DNA of 63,061 bases, taken from the NCBI RefSeq assembly GCF_900089955.1, contig NZ_FLQX01000119.1:1-63061 (forward strand). The letters are read 5' to 3'. This document shows positions 38,259 to 47,334 of this stretch, in pieces. The notes under the pieces are model-generated. The model ran no database searches, was not told the origin of the DNA, and saw nothing but the letters and a program-made list of their open reading frames with translations. The stretch is from Candidatus Accumulibacter aalborgensis (lineage in GTDB: Bacteria > Pseudomonadota > Gammaproteobacteria > Burkholderiales > Rhodocyclaceae). Both the position numbers and the translations under genes were made by a program. The number at the start of each line of letters is the position of its first letter. Position 1 is the first letter of the stretch.

Positions 38259-38771
38259 ATGACTCCCCACACCAATTCCTTTAAAGTACTCGGCAGTTTT
38301 ATTTCGAGTCGATTATGCACGCCACTTGGCCACGTCTCCTTTTGGGCTTATATTATTCTTGCAATTGTCCTATTCGGAGCTGCAGGTATATGGGTGGAGC
38401 TTGTACGATTATTGCTTAAAGCAAATGCAAGTGAATTTGAAGGGATTCTAACTGCGATATACACTTATTTCCCAGCTATTGCGGTTGGCGCAGCCGTCCA
38501 GTTAATTATGGATCGACCACCAAAGCCTGTTGCTTCTTTCACCATGGTATGGGTTGTATTCTCATTAGTATTGGTCATCCCTTACTCTGTGGGTTTGGTT
38601 CAGCCTGACGATGCTCTGCGTCTTGGAGTTGTTGGCAGTGTCATGGCCTTTCTCATGTGGTGGGTCGCCAATGGAGCTAATCCAAGCTACCTAGATTCGT
38701 CTCCCGAAGACACGTTGGGTGCTACACCTACTTCGGAACCGGCTGGCGACACCAGTAATTTTACTGTCTGA
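38259..38771 (+). CDS. four-helix membrane protein of the phosphorothioation operon
   Basis: A 170-residue protein with four predicted transmembrane helices (about 28-50, 63-84, 92-113 and 119-139) and a hydrophilic acidic tail. It begins one base after the stop of the DndE-ATPase gene and ends 9 bp before dndB, so it is embedded in the operon. I recognise no family. Its GC content is clearly below the genome level. A membrane anchor or a membrane-damaging effector are both possible; the sequence does not decide. Confidence 0.75.
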   Translation: MTPHTNSFKVLGSFISSRLCTPLGHVSFWAYIILAIVLFGAAGIWVELVRLLLKANASEFEGILTAIYTYFPAIAVGAAVQLIMDRPPKPVASFTMVWVVFSLVLVIPYSVGLVQPDDALRLGVVGSVMAFLMWWVANGANPSYLDSSPEDTLGATPTSEPAGDTSNFTV

Positions 38772-38780
38772 AAGTGAGAC

Positions 38781-40079
38781 TTGAATAACTATCCGATCAC
38801 TGTTCCAGCGATCAGAGTCACTCAGCCGCTGGGAATATTTTATGTCGTTTCTCTGCCCGCGAGAGTCCTGTTGGACACAGCCTACAGCGATCGACTCAGA
38901 GCTAGAAGATCTGCGGATGGTAGCTCGTATGAGCTTGAAGGATCGCAGCGAGAACTTCATAGGGATCGACTTCGAGAAATCGGTACTTATTTGTCAACCG
39001 AGGAATCCACGTTCCCGAATTCGATCATTTTGGCACCGAATTTTGATTTGGAGTCGGGCTTGCCTGTGGACAACTCAGATATTCGTTGGCGCGTGGTCGA
39101 GAAGGAATGTACATGTGTTCCCGGAGATGTATCTTATAGCCTCACGATACCGACAGATGAGGCATTGGCGCCAATTATTGACGGACAACATCGGTTGTTC
39201 GGGTTTAACTTCTGCGACAAGCCGGATCGCATGGATATGGGCTTGGTTTGTTCTATTTTCCTCGATTTGCCTAAGCCGTTTCAAGCGTTTCTGTTCGCAA
39301 CAATCAACTCTAATCAAAGGCCCGTCAATAAGAGCCAGACCTACGAGGCGTTTGGTTACAACATTGAAAAAGAGCTTCCGGACTCGTGGAGCCCGGACAA
39401 GCTCGCAGTGTTTTTGGCGCGAAAGCTCAACGCCGAAGACGACTCACCGTTAAAAGGCCGCATTCTAATCGCTGCGGAAAACGACTTCGCTATGACTCGC
39501 ATCGAAGCCCGTCAGCAAGGTACCTGGATGGTATCGATGGCCACGGTTGTAGAAGGTATTTCCAGGCTGGTTTCGCAAAACCCCAAGCGCGATAGAACCG
39601 CTTTGCTTAAGCGCCATCCCAACGACCGTCGACGGGAAATCCTCACATCTGAGGTCCCCGCGGACAGGTCTCCGCTGCGGTCGCTGTATTTGGCAGCAAA
39701 CGACAAGGTGGTTTATGCAGCCGTAAAGAATTTTATGATTGCTGCTAACGACATGTTCTGGAATAAATGTCAGCCCGCTTCATTCATTTGCAAGACGGTT
39801 GGAGTGCAGGCGCTTTTTGACACCCTCGTCGAACTGTCGAAAGAAGGCTTGGCTTCAAAGACATTTAGTGTAGAATTTTTTCGGGAAAGACTTCGAGCGG
39901 CAGCCGATATAGATTTCACGGCGACGCTGTTCCAAAATGCTTCCGGGGCAGGTAGATTGATTATCCGCACCTGCATTCTTTTCCGTCTTGGGCTGAAGAA
40001 CGAGGAAGATTTGCCGGCTTCTAACAAGGAAGAAATTCTCGCAGTTCTCCGTGACGTTCGCAGCGTTGAATATAGGTGA
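38781..40079 (+). CDS. dndB: DGQHR-domain protein DndB
   Basis: A 432-residue protein with the motif IIDGQHRLFGF (DGQHR at 134-138) and FATINSNQRPVNKSQ downstream, the hallmark of the DndB/DGQHR family, which act as transcriptional repressors of dnd operons and may modulate modification. The start codon is TTG. As the last gene of the operon it differs from the classic order dndBCDE, where dndB leads. No cysteine desulfurase (dndA) is present, so a housekeeping IscS would have to supply sulfur. Confidence 0.85.
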   Translation: MNNYPITVPAIRVTQPLGIFYVVSLPARVLLDTAYSDRLRARRSADGSSYELEGSQRELHRDRLREIGTYLSTEESTFPNSIILAPNFDLESGLPVDNSDIRWRVVEKECTCVPGDVSYSLTIPTDEALAPIIDGQHRLFGFNFCDKPDRMDMGLVCSIFLDLPKPFQAFLFATINSNQRPVNKSQTYEAFGYNIEKELPDSWSPDKLAVFLARKLNAEDDSPLKGRILIAAENDFAMTRIEARQQGTWMVSMATVVEGISRLVSQNPKRDRTALLKRHPNDRRREILTSEVPADRSPLRSLYLAANDKVVYAAVKNFMIAANDMFWNKCQPASFICKTVGVQALFDTLVELSKEGLASKTFSVEFFRERLRAAADIDFTATLFQNASGAGRLIIRTCILFRLGLKNEEDLPASNKEEILAVLRDVRSVEYR

Positions 40080-40164
40080 GCATCAGTAGATAAGGTGTTG
40101 GATCCGGTTAAGAATTGCCTAATTACAGCGAAGTCGAGTAGCGAACACCGATCTTACAATTGAT

Positions 40165-40647
40165 ATGAAACGTAAAGTTTATATTGAAACTTCTATCATC
40201 AGGTATCTGACTGCTGGTCCGAGCAAGACGATTATCGGGGCAGCCCACCAGCAGCTTACGCAGTCATGGTGGGAAGGGCGTTTTGAATATGAACTCCTGG
40301 TTTCCCCATCCGTCTGGAAAGAATGCGCGGCTGGCGATCCTGATGCAGCGGGTAGGAGGCTGGCTGCGCTTGAGGGATTGGATGTACTCGCGGTGACGGA
40401 AGAGATGATTGCTCTTGCCGAGGCTTTGATCGCGCAGCACCTCATTCCCACCAAAGCGATTGAAGATGCCCTCCATATCGCCGTTGCCACTTTGCATCAC
40501 ATGGATTTTCTGCTCACATGGAATTGTCGCCACATCGCGAATCTCGTGATTCAGGAAGGTATCGCTGAATATCTCGAACAGTGGGGGTTGTTCTTGCCGA
40601 TTATCTGCACACCAGAGGAACTGCTGGGAGGTCAAGAGGATGAATGA
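40165..40647 (+). CDS. PIN-domain toxin (VapC-like)
   Basis: A 160-residue PIN-fold ribonuclease. Active-site acidic positions are seen in VYIETSIIRYL (Glu instead of the more usual Asp), SPSVWKEC and IEDALHIAVATLH, and LLTWNCRHIAN completes the fold. The upstream 85 bp has no other gene. It overlaps the following small gene by 8 bp, forming a toxin-antitoxin-like pair at the edge of the phosphorothioation island. Confidence 0.8.
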   Translation: MKRKVYIETSIIRYLTAGPSKTIIGAAHQQLTQSWWEGRFEYELLVSPSVWKECAAGDPDAAGRRLAALEGLDVLAVTEEMIALAEALIAQHLIPTKAIEDALHIAVATLHHMDFLLTWNCRHIANLVIQEGIAEYLEQWGLFLPIICTPEELLGGQEDE

Positions 40648-40879
40648 CGAAATCATTGCCGAAGTGCGCGCCATCAAGGACGCCATCGGCGCGAAATTCA
40701 ATTACGATCTCCGCGCTCTTTTCGAGGAGATCAAACGCGACGAAGCTGAACTTCAAGCGAAAGGGATCAAGTTGGTTCCGCCGCCAACGAGTCCCGCCAG
40801 CTTGTCTCACACTGCCTTGCGGCGAACTCGTTTCGTTCGCCGCCGAGTTTTCTGTCCTTATCCTGGCAAGGGGGAGTGA
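40640..40879 (+). CDS. small partner of the PIN protein (putative antitoxin)
   Basis: A 79-residue protein starting inside the PIN stop. The first ~50 residues (MNDEIIAEVRAIKDAIGAKF...EEIKRDEAELQAKGIKLVPP) form the conserved helical core I associate with this PIN neighbour. The last ~30 residues are basic and come from a palindromic DNA segment at 40819-40843, so the original C-terminus has probably been altered by a repeat insertion. Confidence 0.7.
   Translation: MNDEIIAEVRAIKDAIGAKFNYDLRALFEEIKRDEAELQAKGIKLVPPPTSPASLSHTALRRTRFVRRRVFCPYPGKGE
40819..40843. repeat. palindromic repeat within the 3' end of the small gene
   Basis: GCGGCGAAC and GTTCGCCGC form a perfect 9-bp stem around TCGTTTC, followed by a short T-rich run (GAGTTTTC). 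It could double as a terminator for the PIN module or be a REP-like element inserted into the coding end. Confidence 0.5.
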
Positions 40880-40881
40880 TC

Positions 40882-41754
40882 ATGGGTCTGCGACTGAAAT
40901 TCAATCTGGTGCTGGTGCTCGTCTTTGGTGCCGGGATGGGCGTGTCGGCGTACGTGTCGCACCGCCTGCTCGACGACAACGCCAAGCAGGAGACGCTACG
41001 TAGCGCCGGCCTGATGATGGAGTCGGCGCTCTCGGTACGCGGCTACACGGTCAAGCAGGTGAAGCCGCTGCTCGAGTCGCAACTGGCCGAGAACTTCCTG
41101 CCGCAGACGGTGCCTGCCTATGCGGCCACCGAAACGTTCAACAACCTGCACGTGAAGTACCCGGACTTCACCTACAAGGAAGCGACGCTCAATCCGACCA
41201 ACCCACGCAACCGGGCGGTCGACTGGGAGAGCGACATCGTGCAGAAATTCCGCGGCGACGAAAGTGCAAGGGAACTGACCGGCGAGCGCGAGACGGCGAC
41301 CGGCCGCATGCTCTACATCGCGCGCCCGATCACGATCAAGGATCCTGCCTGCCTTGCCTGCCACAGCGTTCCCTCAGCGGCGCCGGCCTCGATGATCCGG
41401 ATCTACGGCGAAAACAACGGCTTCGGCTGGAAGCACATGGAGACGATCGGCGCGCAGGTGGTCTCGGTGCCGATGTCCGTGCCGCTGGCTAACGCGCAGC
41501 GCACCTTCAATACTTTCATGCTCTCGCTCGGCGGCATCTTCCTGGCCACTTTTATCGTACTGAATATCATGTTGTCGTTCCTCATCATCCAGCCGATCTC
41601 GCAAATGTCCGCGGCTGCCGACAAGATTTCAACCGGCGACTTCGACGTGCCCGAGTTCCCGGCGCGCGGCGGCGACGAGATTGGCGTGCTGGCCAACTCG
41701 TTCAACCGCATGCGCCGCAGCCTGCAAAAGGCGATCAAGCTGATCGAAGGCTGA
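40882..41754 (+). CDS. membrane-bound c-type heme sensor (DUF3365/Tll0287-like) with HAMP
   Basis: A 290-residue protein. One N-terminal helix (about 7-28) leads into a periplasmic Tll0287-like domain with a c-type heme site CLACH (157-161). A second helix near 211-234 follows, then a cytoplasmic HAMP domain (QPISQMSAAADKISTGDFDVPEF). It ends right after HAMP (QKAIKLIEG) with no kinase, cyclase or methyl-accepting domain. The Ser/Thr kinase gene starts 18 bp later, so that kinase is the probable output partner (inference). Redox or ligand sensing through heme is the likely role. Confidence 0.85.
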   Translation: MGLRLKFNLVLVLVFGAGMGVSAYVSHRLLDDNAKQETLRSAGLMMESALSVRGYTVKQVKPLLESQLAENFLPQTVPAYAATETFNNLHVKYPDFTYKEATLNPTNPRNRAVDWESDIVQKFRGDESARELTGERETATGRMLYIARPITIKDPACLACHSVPSAAPASMIRIYGENNGFGWKHMETIGAQVVSVPMSVPLANAQRTFNTFMLSLGGIFLATFIVLNIMLSFLIIQPISQMSAAADKISTGDFDVPEFPARGGDEIGVLANSFNRMRRSLQKAIKLIEG

Positions 41755-41772
41755 ACGGGGAGTGACGACGCC

Positions 41773-43140
41773 ATGACTCTCCCGGAACACATCGGCAAAT
41801 ACGAGATCCGTCGCAAGATCGGCAAGGGCGCGATGGGCACCGTGTACGAGGGTTTCGACCCGGTGATCGAGCGCCCGGTGGCGATCAAGACGATCCTTGC
41901 TGAATACCTGGCATCCGTCGAATCGGCGGCAGCGGTGATGCGCTTCAAGCGCGAAGCACAGGCCTGCGGCAAATTGCAGCATCCCGCCATCGTCGCCGTA
42001 TACGAGTACGGCGAGGACGAGGAGATGGCGTTCATCGTCATGGAGTACGTGCAGGGGCAGGAACTGCGCAAGGTAATGCAGCAACGCGGCGGCTTCGAGT
42101 TGATCGACGTCTTCGAGGTGATGAAGCAACTCCTCGCCGCGCTCGATTATTCGCACAAGCACGGCGTCGTGCACCGCGACATCAAACCGTCCAATATCAT
42201 GGTCCTTGCCGGGATGAAGATCAAGATCATGGACTTCGGCATCGCCAGGATCCAGACATCGTCGCTGACGCAGGTCGGAACGCTGATCGGCACGCCGACG
42301 CACATCGCCCCCGAACAACTGCAGGGTGAGGCTGCTGACAGTCGGGCCGACCTCTGGGCAGCCGGGGTGATTCTCTACGAACTGCTCACCGGCCATGGGC
42401 CTTTTCTCGCCGAGACGCCGGCTGCGGTGATGCACAACGTCATGTACGCCGACCCGGCGCCGCCCTCGTCAATCGTACCTTTCCTGCCGCGCGTATTCGA
42501 CGCGCTGGTCGCGCGCGCGCTGGCGAAGGAGCCGGACAACAGGTTCCAGAGTGGTCGCGACTTTGCCAACGCGCTGGTCGCGGCGTTCATTCAGGCCAAG
42601 CCGGGAACCAGGCCGGCGGGCAGCGCACCGCCGTCGGCGGCGCGATCCGCCGAAAAGCGCGCCGGGACGCCGGGGTCGATGCCGGCGCTGCCGCCGGAAA
42701 CGCTGGCCGAGATCGAGTCGTCTCTGATCAGGTCGATCGGGCCGCTGGCCAGGATCCTGGTGCGCAAGGGTGCGACGCAGGCCAGAAACGTCGAGGAGTT
42801 CTACTCGCTGCTTGCCGAAAACGTCCCCCAGGGCAGCGAGCGCGCCGATTTTCTGAAGCGTATCGAGCAACTCGACAAGGCCGGATCGGGAACCAGCCCA
42901 GCGGCACCGGCCCGTCCGCCCGAGAAGACTGCCCACAAGCCGGCCGCGGGCTTCGATCCGGCCACGCTTGCTGCGGCCGAGAAGCGCTTTGCCCAGTATG
43001 TCGGGCCGCTCGCCAAGGTGCTCATCAAGCGCGCAGCGAACGATTCTGGCGACGTGAAGGAGCTCTACCGCAAGCTCGCCGAACATATCGACTCGAAGCA
43101 GGAGCGCGCTGCTTTTCTCGAGGGTATCGGCCAGAGTTAA
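41773..43140 (+). CDS. Ser/Thr protein kinase with duplicated C-terminal domain
   Basis: A 455-residue Hanks-type kinase. The glycine loop GKGAMGTV is at 18-25, the ATP lysine in AIK at 39, the catalytic loop HRDIKPSN at 134-141 and DFG at 154-156. After a Pro/Ala linker, two copies of a ~57-residue domain follow, at 310-367 (LAEIESSLIRSIGPLARILVRKGA) and 398-453 (LAAAEKRFAQYVGPLAKVLIKRAA). No transmembrane helix is visible, so membrane recruitment may come from the heme sensor encoded directly upstream. Confidence 0.9.
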   Translation: MTLPEHIGKYEIRRKIGKGAMGTVYEGFDPVIERPVAIKTILAEYLASVESAAAVMRFKREAQACGKLQHPAIVAVYEYGEDEEMAFIVMEYVQGQELRKVMQQRGGFELIDVFEVMKQLLAALDYSHKHGVVHRDIKPSNIMVLAGMKIKIMDFGIARIQTSSLTQVGTLIGTPTHIAPEQLQGEAADSRADLWAAGVILYELLTGHGPFLAETPAAVMHNVMYADPAPPSSIVPFLPRVFDALVARALAKEPDNRFQSGRDFANALVAAFIQAKPGTRPAGSAPPSAARSAEKRAGTPGSMPALPPETLAEIESSLIRSIGPLARILVRKGATQARNVEEFYSLLAENVPQGSERADFLKRIEQLDKAGSGTSPAAPARPPEKTAHKPAAGFDPATLAAAEKRFAQYVGPLAKVLIKRAANDSGDVKELYRKLAEHIDSKQERAAFLEGIGQS

Positions 43141-43206
43141 GTTAGCTGGTTCGACATTTCAGCCGACTCGCTTCACTCTCAACTTTTTGAAAAGGATGCA
43201 ACGACG

Positions 43207-43566
43207 ATGGGCCTTGAAGACGACGAACACATTGATGTGTGCGAGGACATTGAAATCGAGCTCAAGAGGCAATATGAAGTCCACGCCGATCTGACCGACG
43301 CGATTTGCATCTTTGCGCTGGAGAGCGCGAAGACTGCGGTCCGGAAGCAATGTGGATTTGCGAAGAATGAGAAGATCCCAGACCACCCCCTTGCGCAGGG
43401 AATCATCGCCGCTTGCGTAGCCATAGGCATGGCTCGAATTGGCAAAGTGAACCATCTAACCCTTGCTGAATACCTTGCGCGAATCGACAAGATCAAACGT
43501 TCCGTCAGGAGGCACTCCGCGTTCGGTGCACGGGGATACTACGAGTTCATTCAACGTTTCGTGTAG
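43207..43566 (+). CDS. hypothetical protein of 119 residues
   Basis: A soluble, mostly helical protein (VCEDIEIELKRQYEVHADLTDAICIFALESAK, later HLTLAEYLARIDKIKRSV) with two cysteines. It has a fair ribosome site (AAGGATG). GC is lower than in the neighbouring kinase and ettA genes. No family is recognised. Confidence 0.6.
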   Translation: MGLEDDEHIDVCEDIEIELKRQYEVHADLTDAICIFALESAKTAVRKQCGFAKNEKIPDHPLAQGIIAACVAIGMARIGKVNHLTLAEYLARIDKIKRSVRRHSAFGARGYYEFIQRFV

Positions 43567-43688
43567 ATCGAGTCGCGCGGCGATCACTGTGCGACCCGAC
43601 GAGGGCCGCAAAGTACATCAACCGGCGCGCTTCGCTCTCGCCAGAAGAACATGTGGTCCTGGCTTCTGCCGCTGGCGAACGCCTGTGA

Positions 43689-45353
43689 CTACCGCGTGAT
43701 CGGCTTGTAGCGAATTCGCCGCGGTTTCGCCGCTTCCTCGCCGAGGCGGCGTTTCTTGTCTTCCTCGTACTCGTGGTAGTTGCCGCTGAAGAAGGTCCAC
43801 TGTGAATCGCCCTCGCAGGCGAGAATGTGCGTGCAGATGCGGTCGAGGAACCAGCGGTCGTGGGAAATGACCAGCACGCTGCCGGCAAACTCAAGCAGCG
43901 CGTCTTCGAGCGCGCGCAGCGTTTCGACGTCGAGATCGTTCGACGGTTCGTCGAGCAGCAGGACGTTGCCGCCGGCGATCAGCGTCTTGGCCATGTGCAG
44001 ACGACCACGCTCGCCGCCCGAGAGCTGGCCAACGTGCTTCTGCTGGTCGCCACCCTTGAAGTTGAAGCGGCCGATGTAGGCCCGCGCCGGCGTTTCGTAC
44101 TTGCCGACGGTGAGGATGTCGGCGCCGCCGGAGATTTCCTCGAAGACCGTCTTGTCGCCGTCGAGACAGTCGCGGCTCTGGTCGACGTAGGCGAGCTTGA
44201 CCGTGCTGCCGATCTCGACTTCGCCGGAATCGGGCTGCTCCTGGCCGATCAGCATCCGGAAGAGCGTCGATTTGCCGGCGCCGTTCGGGCCGATGATGCC
44301 GACGATAGCGCCGGGCGGGACGTTGAAATTGAGCTTGTCGATCAGCAGGCGGTCGCCGAAGGATTTGCTGACGTTTCTGAATTCGATGACCTTGCCGCCC
44401 AGACGCTCGCCGACCGGAATGAAGATCTCCTGCGTCTCGTTGCGCTTCTGGTATTCGAAGCTGGACAGTTCCTCGAAGCGTGACAGGCGTGCCTTGCTCT
44501 TGGCCTGGCGCGCCTTCGGGTTCTGGCGCACCCATTCCAGTTCCTGTTTCATCGTCTTGATGCGCCCGGCTTCCTGCTTGCCTTCTGTTTCCAGGCGCGC
44601 CTCCTTCTGCTCCAGCCAGCTCGAGTAGTTTCCCTTCCACGGGATTCCCTGGCCGCGGTCTAGTTCAAGAATCCACTCGGCGGCGTTGTCGAGGAAGTAG
44701 CGATCGTGCGTGACGGCGACCACCGTTCCGGGGAAGCGCACGAGGAACTGTTCGAGCCACTCGACAGATTCGGCGTCGAGGTGATTGGTCGGTTCGTCGA
44801 GCAGCAACATGTCGGGCTTCGAGAGCAGTAGTTTGCACAGCGCGACGCGGCGCTTCTCGCCGCCCGAGAGCTTGCCGATCTCGGCGTCCCAGGCGGGGAG
44901 GCGCAATGCGTCGGCGGCCAGTTCGAGCTGGCTGCTGAGGTCCGACCCGGCGCTGGCGATGATCGCTTCGAGACGCGCCTGTTCCTCGGCCAGTTGGTCG
45001 AAATCAGCGTCGGGTTCGGCGTAGGCGGCGTAGACCTGTTCGAGCATCGCCTGCGCCTGAAACGCTTCGCCGAGACCCGACTCGACTTCCTGGCGGACGC
45101 TCTTTGCCGGGTCGAGCGCGGGTTCCTGCGGCAGGTAACCGATCTTGAGGTTGGGCATCGGCGTCGCTTCACCGATGATGTCCCGGTCGATACCCGCCAT
45201 GATGCGCAGAACGGTCGACTTGCCCGAGCCATTGAGGCCGAGCAGGCCGATCTTCGCACCGGGGAAAAACGACAGCGAGATGTCCTTGAGGATCTGGCGC
45301 TTGGGCGGGACGATCTTGCCCACGCGGTGCATCGTGAATACGTATTGAGCCAT
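43689..45353 (-). CDS. ettA: energy-dependent translational throttle protein EttA (ABC-F)
   Basis: A 554-residue ABC-F ATPase with two nucleotide-binding domains (Walker A loops GLNGSGKST and GPNGAGKST; signatures [12 protein letters not shown] and [13 protein letters not shown]). The inter-domain linker carries the basic region [21 protein letters not shown], as in EttA. It binds the ribosomal E site and gates entry into elongation according to the ADP/ATP ratio. Length and linker match E. coli EttA well. Confidence 0.96.
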   Translation of the reverse strand: MAQYVFTMHRVGKIVPPKRQILKDISLSFFPGAKIGLLGLNGSGKSTVLRIMAGIDRDIIGEATPMPNLKIGYLPQEPALDPAKSVRQEVESGLGEAFQAQAMLEQVYAAYAEPDADFDQLAEEQARLEAIIASAGSDLSSQLELAADALRLPAWDAEIGKLSGGEKRRVALCKLLLSKPDMLLLDEPTNHLDAESVEWLEQFLVRFPGTVVAVTHDRYFLDNAAEWILELDRGQGIPWKGNYSSWLEQKEARLETEGKQEAGRIKTMKQELEWVRQNPKARQAKSKARLSRFEELSSFEYQKRNETQEIFIPVGERLGGKVIEFRNVSKSFGDRLLIDKLNFNVPPGAIVGIIGPNGAGKSTLFRMLIGQEQPDSGEVEIGSTVKLAYVDQSRDCLDGDKTVFEEISGGADILTVGKYETPARAYIGRFNFKGGDQQKHVGQLSGGERGRLHMAKTLIAGGNVLLLDEPSNDLDVETLRALEDALLEFAGSVLVISHDRWFLDRICTHILACEGDSQWTFFSGNYHEYEEDKKRRLGEEAAKPRRIRYKPITR

Positions 45354-45436
45354 GGCGGTCGATCAGAAGGTGAAAAAGTGGCTGGCGGACGCGCTGCCAA
45401 AAAGCGCCAGTCTACCTGAGACTGCGCGCTCGTGGC

Positions 45437-45510
45437 GTAGGTTGGGGTGACGAAGGAACCCCAACGCCCCGGCCCATATCCGTTGGGGTTCGTACCTCAC
45501 CCCAACCTAC
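45437..45510. repeat. long palindromic repeat between fpr and ettA
   Basis: Positions 45437-45466 and 45481-45510 are inverted copies of a 30-bp sequence (GTAGGTTGGGGTGA followed by ...GAACCCCAACG) with three mismatches and a 14-bp centre. The resulting hairpin lies between the fpr stop and the ettA start, both minus-strand genes. The motif resembles dispersed 'GTAGGTTGGGGT' intergenic palindromes of other bacteria. Confidence 0.8.
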
Positions 45511-45530
45511 AGCTCGTTCCACGGCCGCGC

Positions 45531-46307
45531 CTATTTGTCGACAAACGCCCGTTCGATGACGTAATCGCCCTGCGCGCCGATGTACGGGGAAACCTGGAAG
45601 CCGCGACGATCGAGCAGGCCGCAGCAATCCTTGATCATCGCCGAACTGCCACAGACCATCGCGCGATCACGGGCGGGGTCGAGTGGCGGCAGTCCGATGT
45701 CGGCAAACAGTTGGCCACTGTCGACCAGTTGGGTAATTCGGCCCTGATGGCGGAACGGTTCGCGAGTCACCGTTGGGTAATAGATCAGCTTGTCGCGCAC
45801 CAGATCGGCGAAAAATTCGTGCCGCGGCAACTCCTCGCTGATGAAGTCGCTGTAGGCCAGATCCTTGATCCAGCGAACGCCGTGGATCAGCACTACCTTA
45901 TCGAAACGCTCGTAGGTTTCCGGATCCTGGATCAGGCTGATGAACGGCGCCAGTCCGGTACCGGTGGCCAACAGGTAGAGGTTGGCGCCTGGTCGCAGGT
46001 CGCGTAGCACCAGCGTTCCCGTCGGCTTGCGGCTGACAACGACTTCGTCGCCGACAGACAGGTGCTGCAGCTTCGAGGTCAGGGGGCCATTGGGTACCTT
46101 GATGCTGAAGAATTCGAGATGATCGTCGTGGTTGGCGCTGGCGATGCTGTAGGCGCGAGTCAGTGGTCGCCCCTCCTGCGGCAGGCCGACCATCACGAAC
46201 TGCCCATTGATGAAGCGCAGGCCAGGGTCGCGCGTGGTGCGAAAACTGAACAGCGTTTCGCTCCAGTGATGAACTGAAAGGACGCGTTGGGCAGAAAAGT
46301 TGCTCAT
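45531..46307 (-). CDS. fpr: ferredoxin--NADP+ reductase
   Basis: A 258-residue FAD enzyme exchanging electrons between NADPH and ferredoxin/flavodoxin. The FAD motif RAYSIAS, the nucleotide loop TGTGLAPF and CGSSAMIKD are visible, and the C-terminus ends in ERAFVDK as in bacterial subclass I enzymes. The start at 46307 gives the normal length; a longer frame upstream crosses the promoter. It is divergent from a LysR regulator gene, as fpr and finR are in Pseudomonas. Confidence 0.94.
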   Translation of the reverse strand: MSNFSAQRVLSVHHWSETLFSFRTTRDPGLRFINGQFVMVGLPQEGRPLTRAYSIASANHDDHLEFFSIKVPNGPLTSKLQHLSVGDEVVVSRKPTGTLVLRDLRPGANLYLLATGTGLAPFISLIQDPETYERFDKVVLIHGVRWIKDLAYSDFISEELPRHEFFADLVRDKLIYYPTVTREPFRHQGRITQLVDSGQLFADIGLPPLDPARDRAMVCGSSAMIKDCCGLLDRRGFQVSPYIGAQGDYVIERAFVDK

Positions 46308-46406
46308 TGTTTTCACCATGGTGTGCTGTTGACCCGAAGCATCGTAGTTTGTTGTGCTATATTTGTAAAACGGATTTTTTGAATAGAACATATCCAGGAA
46401 GTAGAT
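46308..46406. promoter_or_regulatory. divergent fpr / LysR-regulator promoter region
   Basis: The 99-bp gap is AT-rich compared with its surroundings (TGTGCTATATTTGTAAAACGG and the following TTTTTTGAATA). It must hold both promoters. LysR-type T-N11-A pairs are present but not unique, so no exact operator is named. Confidence 0.4.
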
Positions 46407-47333
46407 ATGCGCTTCACCTTGCGACAGATCGGCGTCTTTGTCGCCGTCGCTCGCCACGAGAGTGTTTCGCGTGCCGCCGAAGAGCTTTCCTTGTCGCAGT
46501 CAGCGACCAGCACGGCACTCGCCGAACTCGAACGACACTACGAAACCCAGCTTTTTGATCGCTTGGGCAAAACGCTGCGCCTGAACGAACTCGGACAGGC
46601 GCTGCTGCCGCAGGCCATCGAACTGATCGAGCGCGCGGCGGCGATGGAGAGCGTTCTCGAAGGTCGTGCCGGCTACGGCCGGCTGCGCATCGGCGCGACG
46701 TTGACCATCGGCAACTACCTGGCAACCCTGATAGTAGCCGACTTCCTCAAGCGCCACCCGGAGAGCACGGTCCAACTGACGGTGCATAACACGTCGACGA
46801 TCGTCGATCAGGTGGCGCGCCACGAGCTGGATCTGGGGCTCATCGAGGGCAGTTGCCGGCACCCCGAGCTAGTGGTCGAACCGTGGGTGGCCGATGAACT
46901 GGTCGTCTTCTGCTCACCGGGACATGCGCTGGCGAGGCAGGGATCGGCGACGCTCGCGGAACTCGCTGCCGAGTCGTGGATCGTTCGTGAACCCGGCTCG
47001 GGGACGCGCGAGACACTCGATCAGGCGCTGCGCCACGATCATTGGCCGCTGAGAGTCAGACTGGAACTGGAGCATACCGAGGCCATCAAGCGCGCCGTCG
47101 AGTTTGGCCTCGGCATCGGGTGCATCTCTCGCCTGGCGCTACGCGAGGCCTTCCGACGGGGCAGCCTGGTGGCCATCAAGACGCCTGAACTCGATTTGCG
47201 ACGCCATTTTCACTTCCTCTGGCAGCGGCGGAAATTTCAGACGGCCGGGATGCGCGAGTTCCTCGCCCTGTGTCGCGCGATGACCGCAGGCATCGCGCGC
47301 AGCGACCAGATCGAGTGGTCGTTCATTCCCTAG
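46407..47333 (+). CDS. LysR-family regulator, FinR-like
   Basis: A 308-residue LysR regulator with an N-terminal helix-turn-helix (VFVAVARHESVSRAAEELSLSQSATSTALAELE) and a periplasmic-binding-protein-like effector domain. Its divergent position to fpr matches FinR of Pseudomonas, which activates fpr under superoxide and related stress. The role here is inferred from that synteny. Confidence 0.88.
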   Translation: MRFTLRQIGVFVAVARHESVSRAAEELSLSQSATSTALAELERHYETQLFDRLGKTLRLNELGQALLPQAIELIERAAAMESVLEGRAGYGRLRIGATLTIGNYLATLIVADFLKRHPESTVQLTVHNTSTIVDQVARHELDLGLIEGSCRHPELVVEPWVADELVVFCSPGHALARQGSATLAELAAESWIVREPGSGTRETLDQALRHDHWPLRVRLELEHTEAIKRAVEFGLGIGCISRLALREAFRRGSLVAIKTPELDLRRHFHFLWQRRKFQTAGMREFLALCRAMTAGIARSDQIEWSFIP

Positions 47334-47334
47334 C

